From contig CATMNW010000030.1 of the NCBI GenBank assembly GCA_950071875.1, forward strand, positions 1 through 13,536: a stretch of 13,536 nt of DNA, written 5' to 3'. This DNA comes from an uncultured Erythrobacteraceae bacterium. Its GTDB lineage: Bacteria; Pseudomonadota; Alphaproteobacteria; Sphingomonadales; Sphingomonadaceae. This document shows, piece by piece, positions 12,889 through 13,536 of the stretch (the first letter of the stretch is position 1; every line of letters starts with the position of its first letter). The notes under the pieces were generated by a model. That model did not search any database, was not told the origin of the DNA, and saw only the letters and a list, made by a program, of their open reading frames with translations. Both the position numbers and the translations under genes were made by a program.

Positions 12889-13536
12889 ATGGATTTCAAG
12901 AGCGGGGACGACACGGCGATGGCACTGGATCTGGATACGCAGGACACCGTGGAAGAGCCCACCACCAAGACGAAGGCAGTCGCAATGGACAAGACCGACA
13001 CGGGCAGCGATGAGCTGGTTCAGGAAGCCGCAGGCGCAGCGCTGGCGGGCGCAGTCGCATCTGCCGCTGCGCAGGCTGCCAAGGCCGACAAGGAAGACAG
13101 CAAGAAGGTTCTCGATCGCCGTTTCGATGTGCAGATCGACGAAAGCCGCGATGCGCTGCTGACCGAATTCGGCAAGGAAACGCTTGAAGACCGCTACCTG
13201 CTTCCGGGCGAGAAGTACCAGGACCTGTTCGCCCGCGTCGCCGACTATTTCGCCGACGATGCCGACCATGCCCAGCGCCTGTACGATTATATCTCGAAGC
13301 TCTGGTTCATGCCCGCAACGCCCGTGCTGTCGAACGGCGGCACCACGCGCGGCCTGCCGATCTCCTGTTACCTGAACTCGGTCAGCGACAGCCTCGATGG
13401 CATCGTCAACACTTGGAACGAGAACGTGTGGCTGGCCTCCAAGGGCGGTGGCATCGGCACCTATTGGGGCAATGTCCGCGGCATCGGCGAACCGGTCGGC
13501 CTCAATGGCAAGACCAGCGGCATCATCCCCTTCGTG
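12889..13536 (+). CDS. nrdA: Ribonucleoside-diphosphate reductase, large (alpha) subunit, N-terminal part; 3' end outside window
   Basis: The first 216 residues of a class I ribonucleotide reductase catalytic subunit, which reduces NDPs to dNDPs with a small subunit radical/metal cofactor. Family motifs include FMPATPVLSNGG (140-151), ISCYLNSVSDSLDGI (158-172) with C160 as the first cysteine of the active-site thiol pair, and ASKGGGIGTYWGNVRG (183-198). Residues 1-75 are an acidic and Ala-rich, low-complexity leader (QEAAGAALAGAVASAAAQAAK at about 45-65) and show no ATP-cone, the allosteric activity domain at the start of E. coli NrdA. ATG 12889 is preceded by purine-rich GAAGGGCGGGG; ATG 12919 is an alternative. 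The frame is open to the window end. Class I is preferred over B12-dependent class II from sequence character; the C-terminus would settle it. Confidence 0.9.
   Translation, partial: MDFKSGDDTAMALDLDTQDTVEEPTTKTKAVAMDKTDTGSDELVQEAAGAALAGAVASAAAQAAKADKEDSKKVLDRRFDVQIDESRDALLTEFGKETLEDRYLLPGEKYQDLFARVADYFADDADHAQRLYDYISKLWFMPATPVLSNGGTTRGLPISCYLNSVSDSLDGIVNTWNENVWLASKGGGIGTYWGNVRGIGEPVGLNGKTSGIIPFV

Noticed and set aside
12691..13269. A 192-codon minus-strand open frame over the nrdA start and leader
   Set aside because: It is antisense to nrdA coding sequence, with no domain and no ribosome-binding context.
1..13536. Mobile elements, CRISPR arrays, tRNA or toxin-antitoxin pairs
   Set aside because: I saw no transposase or integrase motifs, regularly spaced repeats, tRNA-like cloverleafs, or adjacent small gene pairs of toxin-antitoxin type.

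Overview
This is a gene-dense, GC-rich stretch of chromosome. By eye it fits an alphaproteobacterium of the Sphingomonadales, probably close to the Erythrobacteraceae. The reasons are the overall protein character (GuaA, NadB, the NrdA N-terminus), an NDUFS6-like CHCC zinc-finger protein, and an alphaproteobacterial-type SOS box. I see no insertion sequence, integrase, phage gene, CRISPR array, tRNA or rRNA. The content is housekeeping and accessory metabolism, not a genomic island.

Layout. (1) 2-5643, plus strand: a packed run of six genes. It holds the 3' part of guaA, an EamA/DMT permease, a first endonuclease-III-like protein, an Nramp-related transporter, an Old Yellow Enzyme and a second endonuclease III. 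Most junctions are overlaps or gaps of a few bases; only the OYE gene has a 58-bp gap and its own strong Shine-Dalgarno. (2) 5699-7894, minus strand: a CHCC zinc-finger protein, the metallopeptidase TldD, and a secreted two-cysteine protein resembling DUF6491. (3) 7950-8888, plus strand: an ABC-transporter ATPase with no permease beside it, followed by a hairpin-rich spacer and a small CxxC protein on the minus strand (9040-9228). (4) 9365-10951, plus strand: nadB, which converges on a PilZ gene (10948-11298, minus); their stop codons share the palindrome CTAG. (5) 11497-12393, plus strand: an alpha/beta hydrolase. (6) 12394-12888: a 495-bp non-coding region. (7) 12889 to the window end: the 5' part of a ribonucleotide reductase large subunit (nrdA).

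How the genes relate. The first block combines GMP synthesis, two [4Fe-4S] base-excision-repair-type proteins, a possible metal-ion carrier and a flavin reductase. This is suggestive of redox and DNA-damage housekeeping, but no single pathway is proven. The most unusual non-coding signal is the region ahead of nrdA. It has a long closing stem enclosing several hairpins (12689-12800) and, downstream of that, a perfect GAAC-N7-GAAC site (12823-12837) of the kind bound by alphaproteobacterial LexA. Together they suggest nrdA is under DNA-damage control and may carry a structured leader. Other points worth checking are an Nramp-family protein whose metal-binding DPGN and MPHN motifs are altered, a Ser-to-Ala change in the GuaA PP-loop, and an NrdA without an N-terminal ATP-cone.
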